From Planococcus ruber (GTDB lineage Bacteria; Bacillota; Bacilli; Bacillales_A; Planococcaceae), in NCBI RefSeq assembly GCF_022819085.1, contig NZ_JALHAG010000009.1:124001-188000 (forward strand): 64,000 nt of DNA. The letters are read 5' to 3'. Position numbers and translations under genes: made by a program. A model generated the notes under the pieces. It worked only from the letters and a program-made list of their open reading frames with translations. It had not been told where the DNA came from and did no database searches. Of this stretch, positions 33,793 through 40,990 are shown piece by piece. How positions within the stretch are numbered: position 1 is the stretch's first letter; every line of letters begins with the position of its first letter.

Positions 33793-35043
33793 TTATTTTT
33801 GATTGCCTAAACGAATCGCTTTTTTAATGTCTTTCAACGATTGGGAAGAGCCGTACATCAATACGCCGCCGCGGTAAACGCGGGCGCCGAACCAGCCGAG
33901 CAAACCGATGGTCACGAGCATGATGCCGATCGACAGGAGCGGTTCCCATAACGGAATGTCCAGCATCCCTACCCGCAAAAACATGACGAGCGGAGCAAAA
34001 AACGGGATGAAGGAAGTGACCGTAACAAAAGAGGCTTCCGGAACGGAAATCCCTGAAAAGGCAATCAATGAAGCGACGACGATCAGCATCATCATCGGCA
34101 GCATCAATTGCTGGACGTCTTCGGTGCGGCTGACAAGTGAACCGAGCAAAGCGGCGAGCACCGCATATAGGAAATAACCCAATAAAAAGAACAGGACGGC
34201 AAAAAGGAACGTGCTGATTTTGACATTGGAAAAGCCGAATACGCTAAAGGCGCCTTCCGTCAATTCCGTGCCGGCTGTTTTCATCGCCAAATAGCCGGAA
34301 AGCCCAAAAATCAGCATCTGCAAAATCCCCAGTGTGCCGATGCCTGCGATCTTTGCAAACATATGCTTGACGGGTGAAACACTGGAAATTAAAATTTCCA
34401 TGACACGGGAAGATTTTTCGTTCGCCACTTCCATGGCGATCATATTCGGATAGTATATAACCGCGATATAAATGAGCAAAATTAAAATGTAGACCAGCCC
34501 GCGCGCCTGGCTCAACTCTTCCTGGGATTTGGAGGATTCCGACAGCGCTTCCCGTTCAAATGCAACCGGTGCAAAAAGCTGTCCGACTTCGCTTTCGCTC
34601 AATCCTAGGCTTTCTGCCGCCACGGCTGTCTGAAGTGATTGGACAGCTTGTTCCACTTCATTGCCGCTTCCAAGTTCATTGGCGGATTCCGACACATAGC
34701 GTGCTTTCAGCGAACCTTCCTGTTCGAGCACAAGGTAAGCCTCAACTGTCCCTTCTGAGATGCTTTCCCTTAGCTCGGCTTCTGCCAAATCCGTCGGCAT
34801 CGCCTGGACATCGCTGCCCAGCTGATCCAATCGGGCTTGCAGAATCGGCGTGAGTTCCCCGCTTTCATCAACCACATGAAGCACATTCCCATCTTCATCC
34901 GACCCTTGAAAAACTTCAATGATATTTGATAAATTTGCCAGCAGGAAAAAAGCAGCGACGACAATCAATGTGGTGATGATAAACGATTTGGTCTTGGCCT
35001 TCGTTAAAAAGGACTGCTTAAAGATAATCCAGAAACTATGCAT
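33793..35043 (-). CDS. yhaP: ABC-2 type permease YhaP (NatB-like)
   Basis: A 416-residue ABC-2 permease: one N-terminal helix (about 18-40), a long extracytoplasmic domain (about 45-180), then six C-terminal helices. NatB-like permeases are linked to Na+ or drug efflux; the substrate here is not known. It overlaps the 3' end of the ATPase gene yhaQ by 8 nt (ATGCATAG), so the two are co-translated. Confidence 0.87.
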   Translation of the reverse strand: MHSFWIIFKQSFLTKAKTKSFIITTLIVVAAFFLLANLSNIIEVFQGSDEDGNVLHVVDESGELTPILQARLDQLGSDVQAMPTDLAEAELRESISEGTVEAYLVLEQEGSLKARYVSESANELGSGNEVEQAVQSLQTAVAAESLGLSESEVGQLFAPVAFEREALSESSKSQEELSQARGLVYILILLIYIAVIYYPNMIAMEVANEKSSRVMEILISSVSPVKHMFAKIAGIGTLGILQMLIFGLSGYLAMKTAGTELTEGAFSVFGFSNVKISTFLFAVLFFLLGYFLYAVLAALLGSLVSRTEDVQQLMLPMMMLIVVASLIAFSGISVPEASFVTVTSFIPFFAPLVMFLRVGMLDIPLWEPLLSIGIMLVTIGLLGWFGARVYRGGVLMYGSSQSLKDIKKAIRLGNQK

Positions 35044-35935
35044 AGGCTTTCCCTACTTTCGAAATGAAGATTTCTTCCAAAGACGGTTCTTCAATCGCAA
35101 AGTGGCGAAGTTTTCCGAGCTTCATCGACTCGTTCAGCAAACGATCGGCTGTCTCTTCATCGGTAATCTGAAATAAGGCGCCGTCGTGGGTTTTTGTAAA
35201 CTGGACGACTCCGGCGGTATCTTTTAAGGAAGTAAGATCCTCATCCATTTTAATTCGGACATTCTGCTTGCCGAATGACCGTTTGACTTCCCGGATCGAA
35301 CCACCAAGCACCACTTTTCCTTGGTCCATAATTGTCATATTGTCGCAAAGTTCTTCCACATGGTCCATGCGGTGGCTGGAAAATACGATTGTGGCTCCTT
35401 GCTTCTGAAAATCCAAGATCGCGCTTTTCAGCATTTCCACATTCACCGGATCCAATCCTGAGAAAGGCTCATCCAATATGAGCAGCGACGGATTATGCAG
35501 CAGCGACGCAATCAATTGGATTTTCTGCTGATTCCCTTTTGACAATTCCTCCACTTTCTTTGCTGCATAATGCGGTACTTGAAAACGTTCAAGCCAGACA
35601 AGCGCTTCCTGTTTCGCTTTTGAAGCCGGCATCTTCCGGAGCTGCGCCAGATACACCAATTGATCCAAGACTTTCATTTTCGGATAAAGTCCGCGTTCTT
35701 CGGGCAAATAGCCGATTTCCGGGCTTGCCGCATACGTAATAGGCTTTCCTTTCCACGTAATCACACCCGTATTCGGATTCAACAACCCAAGAATCATACG
35801 GAAAGATGTCGTTTTTCCAGCCCCATTTGCTCCCAAAAATCCATGCATCTGCCCTTGATCCACTGTCAACGACAAATCATCTACTGCTGTAAAATCACCG
35901 AATTTTTTTGTGGCATGCTGGATGGATAGTGTCAT
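35036..35935 (-). CDS. yhaQ: ABC transporter ATP-binding protein YhaQ
   Basis: A 299-residue DrrA/NatA-type ATPase: Walker A GANGAGKTT (about 37-45), signature LSKGNQQKIQLIASLLH (with glycine and Q rather than SGGQ), Walker B LLILDEPFSGLDPVN, H-loop SSHRMDHVE, and a C-terminal accessory domain of about 85 residues. The start MTLSIQ follows AGGAGGA at 6 nt. Partner of YhaP. Divergent from yhzD. Confidence 0.9.
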   Translation of the reverse strand: MTLSIQHATKKFGDFTAVDDLSLTVDQGQMHGFLGANGAGKTTSFRMILGLLNPNTGVITWKGKPITYAASPEIGYLPEERGLYPKMKVLDQLVYLAQLRKMPASKAKQEALVWLERFQVPHYAAKKVEELSKGNQQKIQLIASLLHNPSLLILDEPFSGLDPVNVEMLKSAILDFQKQGATIVFSSHRMDHVEELCDNMTIMDQGKVVLGGSIREVKRSFGKQNVRIKMDEDLTSLKDTAGVVQFTKTHDGALFQITDEETADRLLNESMKLGKLRHFAIEEPSLEEIFISKVGKAYA

Positions 35936-36021
35936 TCTCATTCCTCCTCTTCCTTTAATACGCCGCAAGTTTTGAAATGTTTCAAAAGCGGAGGACTTTT
36001 TCCACAAAACCCGATATACTT

Positions 36022-36039
36022 AAAATGAATAACCATTCA
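36022..36039. promoter_or_regulatory. FadR-like box upstream of yhzD
   Basis: AAAATGAATAACCATTCA agrees with the B. subtilis FadR consensus at 15 of 18 positions, with mismatches in the outer left arm. It lies just after a TATACT -10-like hexamer (36015-36020) and before the yhzD SD. Weaker than the lcfB site. Confidence 0.4.
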
Positions 36040-36055
36040 GAAGGAGTTGTCTAGC

Positions 36056-36241
36056 ATGAGAACCTACAAACTGACGGCCTATGAGCAAATCGGCAAATTA
36101 ATCGTGGAAGAAACGTTTACTGCAGAAAATGACGAGCAGGCAAAAGATAAAGGGCGGGCATTGCTTGAAGAAAAAGAATTGACCAACCAAACTCATCGTT
36201 TGGCTTCGCCAGCTGGCAAGTTGCTGCTGTTCCATTCATAA
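36056..36241 (+). CDS. yhzD: YhzD-family small protein
   Basis: A 61-residue protein, MRTYKLTAYEQIGKLIVEE... with a conserved TFTAENDEQAKDKGR block and C-terminal HRLASPAGKLLLFH. It matches the Bacillales YhzD family of unknown function and sits between yhaQ and yhaR as expected. The ATG at 36056 is used because AAGGAG lies 9 nt upstream. No membrane segment. Possible FadR-type control is suggested by the upstream box, shared in type with yhaR. Confidence 0.8.
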   Translation: MRTYKLTAYEQIGKLIVEETFTAENDEQAKDKGRALLEEKELTNQTHRLASPAGKLLLFHS

Positions 36242-36248
36242 AATTTTG

Positions 36249-36281
36249 AACGCCATCCGTTAAGCAGCGGGTGGCGTTTTA
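36249..36281 (+). terminator. yhzD terminator
   Basis: Stem AACGCCAtCCG/CGGgTGGCGTT followed by TTATCGTTTTTTC. Confidence 0.75.
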
Positions 36282-36306
36282 TCGTTTTTTCTTTTTTGAT
36301 TTGGCT

Positions 36307-36426
36307 GAACGCGCGCATTTTCTCTTGAACGCGCGTATTTTTATTTGAACGCACGCATTTTCTCCTGAGCGAGCGTATTCCTCTTTGAACGCGCGCATTT
36401 CCTGCCGAACGCGCGCAACCATCCCA
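36307..36426. repeat. 20-bp tandem repeat array (6 copies)
   Basis: Units of the form GAACGCGCGCATTTTCTCTT start at 36307, 36327, 36347, 36367, 36387 and 36407 with exact 20-bp spacing. The GAACGCGCGCAT half is well kept and the pyrimidine-rich half varies. It fills the space between the yhzD and yhaR terminators. With a 20-bp period it cannot encode an in-frame peptide repeat. Confidence 0.88.
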
Positions 36427-36434
36427 TAAAGAAA

Positions 36435-36460
36435 AAAGCATGGCAAGATTGCCATGCTTT
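36435..36460 (-). terminator. yhaR terminator
   Basis: Twelve-bp stem AAAGCATGGCAA/TTGCCATGCTTT and T run on the minus strand, 6 bp after the yhaR stop. Confidence 0.9.
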
Positions 36461-36465
36461 CCATG

Positions 36466-37245
36466 CTACAGCCCTTTAAATTCCGGTTTGCGCTTCTCGA
36501 CAAAAGCTTGAATCCCTTCCAGGTGGTCTCCACTTTTGCGCATCGCCGACTGGGCTTTCGCTTCCATTTCCAAAACGGCTTCAAGCTCGCGGACTTTCAA
36601 TTGGTGAAGGATTTCTTTGGACGCAAGCCTTGCCTGGACAGGAGAATTCAATACTTCCGCAGCATACGCTTCTGCATGCTCCATTGCCCGCCCCTCTGCC
36701 GTCACTTCTTCGATCAGCCCTTTCGCCAGCGCATCATGTGCTTTCAGCGTCTGTCCAGCCCATATCAATTGCTTCGCTTTCGGGACGCCGACGCGTTCTT
36801 TCATGAAGAAATGCCCGCCGCCATCCGGTACGAGGCCGATGCCGATGAAATTCATGGCGAGTTTGCTGTTTTCTTCTGCGATCACGTGGTCGCAAGCGAG
36901 TGCCATACTAAAGCCGAGACCCGCTGATGCGCCATGGATTGCCGCAATCGTAATTTGCGGCAAGGTATAAAGCGCTTTCGCAAGCTTCGTCACTTCTTTC
37001 ATGACCAGGTCGATGTCCATCGGATTTTCAGGATCCATCATTTCTTTAATGTCTCCGCCTGCAGAAAAGGCTCTTCCTTCTCCGTGGATAATCAACACTT
37101 GCAAGCTTTTTTCATTCAACAGCGACTCGAAACAATCAGCCAACTCTTTCATCATCGTGCCGTTCATCGCGTTCATCGATTTTGGCCGGTTTAATTTTAA
37201 GTAAGCTGTGCGCCCTTGCTTGGTTAATTCGATTGTTTCATACAT
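36466..37245 (-). CDS. yhaR: Enoyl-CoA hydratase YhaR
   Basis: A 259-residue crotonase-fold protein. The oxyanion strand AFSAGGDIKEM is at about 61-71 and the second at HGASAGLGFSMALACD (about 101-116). Where true hydratases have the first catalytic Glu (GGGxE) this protein has GLGFS, and the second block reads IGLVPDGGGHF with Asp instead of Glu. This pattern fits isomerase-like or other crotonase members better than classical hydratases. The start MYETIEL is chosen for SD GGAAGGGTG; the upstream ATG lies inside the FadR-like box. Confidence 0.83.
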   Translation of the reverse strand: MYETIELTKQGRTAYLKLNRPKSMNAMNGTMMKELADCFESLLNEKSLQVLIIHGEGRAFSAGGDIKEMMDPENPMDIDLVMKEVTKLAKALYTLPQITIAAIHGASAGLGFSMALACDHVIAEENSKLAMNFIGIGLVPDGGGHFFMKERVGVPKAKQLIWAGQTLKAHDALAKGLIEEVTAEGRAMEHAEAYAAEVLNSPVQARLASKEILHQLKVRELEAVLEMEAKAQSAMRKSGDHLEGIQAFVEKRKPEFKGL

Positions 37246-37265
37246 ACAAAAAGACACCCTTCCGT

Positions 37266-37283
37266 AAAATGAATTATCATTCA
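37266..37283. promoter_or_regulatory. FadR-like box upstream of yhaR
   Basis: AAAATGAATTATCATTCA agrees with the FadR consensus at 15 of 18 positions; the right arm ATCATTCA is intact. It lies 20-38 bp before the chosen yhaR start, fitting repression of a fatty-acid gene. Confidence 0.5.
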
Positions 37284-37331
37284 TCTTACGTATTCGGTGT
37301 CTCTAAAGGAAATCCCTTTAATTTTGTGAGA

Positions 37332-37679
37332 TTACATTGATTCGTATAAAGATTGAACAGGTTTGATCAAGACGCGGTTCACTTCATCAATGATTTGGCT
37401 AAGTCCCATTTCGGCTTCAAGCATAGCCAAGATTTTCGGGTTGCCTTGAGCTGCTTGAGCTGTTGCTTGCGCGCTCATCATTTCTTCTTCTGTGATTTCT
37501 TCGCCTTGTGCTTGTTTTTGCTGAAGCGTCATTTGAAGATCGCGGAAGCCTTTGAATAAATCGTTGGCTTCTGCATCTGCTGTCACAGCTTCCACTGCCG
37601 CTTGCAATTTTGTGAATTCCTCCGTGTTGCGGAATGTACTTTCCAATTTGTTGATGTCGTCATAAATGTTTACTGCCAT
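37332..37679 (-). CDS. yheA: YlbF/YmcA-family protein YheA
   Basis: A 115-residue all-helical protein of the YlbF/YmcA (Com_YlbF) family: MAVNIYDDINKLE..., a Gln/Ala-rich centre (QQKQAQGEEITEEEMMSAQATAQAAQGNP) and C-terminal LSQIIDEVNRVLIKPV. YlbF and YmcA form an RNase Y specificity complex; YheA's own role is not established. It follows yheB by 12 nt on the same strand. Confidence 0.87.
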   Translation of the reverse strand: MAVNIYDDINKLESTFRNTEEFTKLQAAVEAVTADAEANDLFKGFRDLQMTLQQKQAQGEEITEEEMMSAQATAQAAQGNPKILAMLEAEMGLSQIIDEVNRVLIKPVQSLYESM

Positions 37680-37691
37680 TATGATTCTCCT

Positions 37692-38849
37692 CTACATTGT
37701 ATTCAGCGCGATGCTTAAGAATCCTTGGACGATCCCGATGATTCCCCCAAGCAAAAACCCAAGCGCTGTAATCATTTTCAATTCCCTTTGCGAAATCCCA
37801 AGAACGAGTTCTTCGAGGCGGCTTAACGGCAGAGAATCGACTTGCTCTTTTACCATGCCTTCCATGTTGATCTTCTGCAAGGCTTCTTCCAATTTCTCTT
37901 CCCCTTGCTGGAAACCGAAGTCCACAACAAGCGGGATGATGTTTGCACTTGTCCATTCTAACCCGTTCGGCCAAGTCTCTGCAAGTGTCGCATCCAGGCG
38001 GCCTTTAATGTCCGCTGTTTCTTTCACATATTCTTTAACTGCGCCGATTGCCGGTTCAAAGTCAAACTCCTTCAAGAAGTCATCCGCTTTGCGGTTTTGC
38101 AGCTTTTCCCACTCCCCGTAAGCAAGCGTGATGACCAGCTCAAACGTGCGCGGCGAATTCAAGAATTTGATGATTTCCGGCTGGATGCGGTCGACAATGC
38201 TCTTCGACTCGCCAAGCAAGGAATGAAGCATATTGCCGAATCTTCCGCGGGAAGATAAAAATTCGTCGATGAATGTCTTGATTGTCTGGCGCCCTTCCAA
38301 TGAAGCAAAATAATCCGATCCTTGGTCGATGGCATATTTAACGCCTTGGATCATCTTTTGTTCCGTTTCATCGCGCCAATTCTCAGGCATCAATTCTTTA
38401 ATGGTTTTGCCTTCCACATAATTGCGGATCGACACCGTCTGGCGGTCTACCAATTCATCAAGCTTCGCTTCAATTTTTAAATCCAAGCCCCCTTGGCCCG
38501 CGCCTTCCAACCAGTCATTTAAGGTTTTTGGCGAATGAAAAACGTGCATTTCCAATTGCTTCCGAATCCATCTTTCAGCTTTATTGCGCATCTCTTCATT
38601 GAAAAAACGTTTTTTAAATGTTTCCGGCGTCAGCAAATGCTGGACGATGGTGCGGCCCAGCTGCGTCGATAATTCGTCTCGCCGCTTCGGAATCAGCCCC
38701 GGTGTAAAGGGCAATCGCCAGTTTCCGATATAGACCGCTTTATACGGCCGGAAAAGCATCTTTATCGCGATAAAGTTGGTAATCCCACCGATCAACGCAC
38801 CCAAAATCGCCATCAACGCAACCGTCACTAAAATATTCAAGACCTTCAC
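37692..38849 (-). CDS. yheB: DUF445 membrane protein YheB
   Basis: A 385-residue DUF445-family protein with an N-terminal helix (VTVALMAILGALIGGITNFIAIKMLF), a long soluble helical middle, and a C-terminal helix (LGFLLGGIIGIVQGFLSIAL). The family signature GGxTNxIAIxMLFxP followed by PGLIPKRRDEL is intact. In Bacillus this protein is reported at the spore surface or membrane; function unknown. First gene of yheB-yheA. Confidence 0.87.
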   Translation of the reverse strand: MKVLNILVTVALMAILGALIGGITNFIAIKMLFRPYKAVYIGNWRLPFTPGLIPKRRDELSTQLGRTIVQHLLTPETFKKRFFNEEMRNKAERWIRKQLEMHVFHSPKTLNDWLEGAGQGGLDLKIEAKLDELVDRQTVSIRNYVEGKTIKELMPENWRDETEQKMIQGVKYAIDQGSDYFASLEGRQTIKTFIDEFLSSRGRFGNMLHSLLGESKSIVDRIQPEIIKFLNSPRTFELVITLAYGEWEKLQNRKADDFLKEFDFEPAIGAVKEYVKETADIKGRLDATLAETWPNGLEWTSANIIPLVVDFGFQQGEEKLEEALQKINMEGMVKEQVDSLPLSRLEELVLGISQRELKMITALGFLLGGIIGIVQGFLSIALNTM

Positions 38850-38921
38850 TCATTTCTTTTTGTCTTTGTGAATCGCTTCTCATCCCCTATAATGTAGAGA
38901 AGAACTTAAAGGAGGATTTAC

Positions 38922-39125
38922 ATGCTTCAGCACTTTAAATTTAAACCCATGTTTGAAAACCGCCAGCTGCCTGGCTGGATTGTTTCTTTCTTCTATAAGA
39001 ACGAACGCATTACTGGAGAATACCATCCGGATGGATCGATTGTCTGGGTCTCCAAAGAACCTCAAGATGCGGAACAGGTCAAAACTATGATCCACGAATT
39101 GATGCTCTTTCATGTATACGATTAA
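38922..39125 (+). CDS. yheE: YheE-family small protein (DUF5342-like)
   Basis: A 67-residue protein with an aromatic-rich start (MLQHFKFKPMFENRQLPGWIVSFFYKNERITGEYHPDGSIVW) and a helical end. The size, sequence pattern and position between yheB and yheH match YheE. SD AAGGAGG. No membrane segment. Function unknown. Confidence 0.8.
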   Translation: MLQHFKFKPMFENRQLPGWIVSFFYKNERITGEYHPDGSIVWVSKEPQDAEQVKTMIHELMLFHVYD

Positions 39126-39126
39126 T

Positions 39127-39153
39127 GCGCTGGAAAGTTCCGGCGCTTTTTTA
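39127..39153 (+). terminator. yheE terminator
   Basis: Nine-bp stem GCGCTGGAA/TTCCGGCGC (one U-G pair), then TTTTTTATTAT. Confidence 0.85.
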
Positions 39154-39216
39154 TTATATGTAACCGAAAGAAAATTTAACAGCAATAGCTATTAGGCTTA
39201 AATTCCTGAACAATAA

Positions 39217-39240
39217 AAAAAGGGAAAGCCCCCTTACCCA
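39217..39240 (-). terminator. Weak terminator of bmrCD
   Basis: Short AAGGG/CCCTT stem followed on the minus strand by seven T, overlapping the bmrD stop. Confidence 0.45.
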
Positions 39241-40988
39241 ACAATTTGGGTAGGAGACATCCCTGATTGAATTTGATACATCTGATAATATTGGCCGCCG
39301 AGTTTCATCAGTTCATCATGTGAACCTGCTTCGGCAATCCGGCCGTGGTCCAGTACCAAAATGCGGTCCGCATTTTTAATCGTTGACAGACGGTGGGCAA
39401 TAATAAAGGTGGTCCGCCCTTTTTTCAGCACTTCCATCGCATGCTGGATGATTTCTTCCGTTTCTGTATCGATATTCGAAGTGGCTTCATCCAAAATGAG
39501 GATCGCCGGATCGAATGCGAGCGCCCGCGCAAATGATACCAATTGGCGCTGGCCGGAAGACAAGGTGCTTCCTTTTTCGACAACCGGTTCGTCAATGCCT
39601 TTCGGCAAATGCTTCAATACCCGCTCGCCGCCGACCGCAGCCAACGCTTCTTCCACCCGTTCCCGCGAAATCCGCGAATCGCCGAGTGTGATATTGGATT
39701 CAATCGTTCCGGTGAACAAATAAGGGTCTTGCAAAACAATGCCCATATGTTCCCGGACCGCTTGGCGTGTCATATCGTTGATGTTCATGCCATCAATTTT
39801 AATGGCGCCTTCTGTGACATCATAAAAGCGGAACAATAAGTTCATAATGGAACTTTTTCCGGATCCCGTATGCCCCACCAATGCCACAGTTTCTCCTTGC
39901 TTCGCTTCAAATGAAATATCCTTCAGCACGTATTCATCTTCCTCATAAGCAAACCATACGTTTTCAAACCGTACATTTCCGCGGTAGCGGGCAATTTTCT
40001 CATCGCTGACCGGTTCGCCTGTGCGGTCAAGCAAACGGAAAACCCGTTCTGCCGCAACCAACGCCTGCTCCAATTTCGCAAACTGGTTGACGATTCCGCT
40101 GATTGGGTTAAACAAGCGGATAATGTAATCGACAAACGCGTATAAAACGCCGACCGTGACAGCCGAATTGACGCTCATCGAAGCCGTGCCGAAATACCAG
40201 ATGAAGAGAATAAAGATGAGCGAACGCAAAACGCCGACCATGTTATGGGAAGCCGTTGCTTCCAAAATCAAGAGTTTTTGCTGGAATTTATAATGCTTAT
40301 CATTCAATTCCTCGAATTCATTTTTCATCAGTTTTTCGCGGCGGAAAGCCTGGATGATGGTCATGCCTTGAATCGATTCGTTAATGATCGCGTTCATATC
40401 GCTCAATTTTTCGCGGACGACATGATTGTATTTCGCTGCGAACTTCCGGTAGACCAGCATCCAGCCATACAGTAACGGAATCAATACGAGCATCATCGAA
40501 GCCAGCTGCCAGTCCAAATAGAACAAGGCGGCGTAAATTCCGGCCATATACATGAAGCTCGTGGCAAATTGAGACAACACCGTCACAAACAGTTCCCGGA
40601 TTGCTTCTGTATCATTCGTGATCCGGGAAACGACTTTTCCTGCAGGAAGGCTATCAAAATAGCGGATCGGCAAGGTCTGGACATGCTCGAAGACATCATT
40701 CCGCATCTTTTTGATAATGCTGTTCGCCCCTTTTTGCAAGAAAATATATTCCAAATACCGGAAGATTGACGCGACTACCCCAAGCCCTAAGAAAATGGCC
40801 AATAGGTAAGCAATCGGTTCAAAATTCACGGTTCCGTTTGCCGGGGCAATGTGGTTATCGATGATTTCCTTTGCAATGAGCGGCGCTGCCAAGTCGGCTG
40901 CCACTGCTACCGCTAAGAGCATCAAGCCCCCAAGCAAAACCTTTTTAAATTGCATAGCGTATTTAACTAAACGTTTTCCTGTCCCCAT
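39234..40988 (-). CDS. bmrD: Heterodimeric multidrug ABC exporter subunit BmrD (YheH)
   Basis: A 584-residue half-transporter with six helices and a C-terminal ATPase domain. Walker A GHTGSGKSS (about 380), signature LSSGQRQLVSFARAL, Walker B ILILDEATSNID with the canonical catalytic Glu, and H-loop IIAHRLST. B. subtilis BmrCD (YheIH) exports drugs such as Hoechst 33342 and doxorubicin. This subunit lacks the N-terminal extension I recall for the 673-residue B. subtilis BmrD. Its SD (GAGGAGGTG) overlaps the bmrC stop, so the pair is translationally coupled. Confidence 0.9.
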   Translation of the reverse strand: MGTGKRLVKYAMQFKKVLLGGLMLLAVAVAADLAAPLIAKEIIDNHIAPANGTVNFEPIAYLLAIFLGLGVVASIFRYLEYIFLQKGANSIIKKMRNDVFEHVQTLPIRYFDSLPAGKVVSRITNDTEAIRELFVTVLSQFATSFMYMAGIYAALFYLDWQLASMMLVLIPLLYGWMLVYRKFAAKYNHVVREKLSDMNAIINESIQGMTIIQAFRREKLMKNEFEELNDKHYKFQQKLLILEATASHNMVGVLRSLIFILFIWYFGTASMSVNSAVTVGVLYAFVDYIIRLFNPISGIVNQFAKLEQALVAAERVFRLLDRTGEPVSDEKIARYRGNVRFENVWFAYEEDEYVLKDISFEAKQGETVALVGHTGSGKSSIMNLLFRFYDVTEGAIKIDGMNINDMTRQAVREHMGIVLQDPYLFTGTIESNITLGDSRISRERVEEALAAVGGERVLKHLPKGIDEPVVEKGSTLSSGQRQLVSFARALAFDPAILILDEATSNIDTETEEIIQHAMEVLKKGRTTFIIAHRLSTIKNADRILVLDHGRIAEAGSHDELMKLGGQYYQMYQIQSGMSPTQIVG

Positions 40989-40990
40989 TT

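Noticed and set aside
36193..36441. Minus-strand ORF across the 20-bp repeat
   Set aside because: Arg/Lys-rich translation of GC-rich repeats, overlapping the yhzD 3' end and both terminators; no SD.
37666..38121. Long plus-strand ORF opposite yheB
   Set aside because: It is the antisense shadow of a clear DUF445 gene, with low-complexity Ser/Pro-rich composition and no SD.
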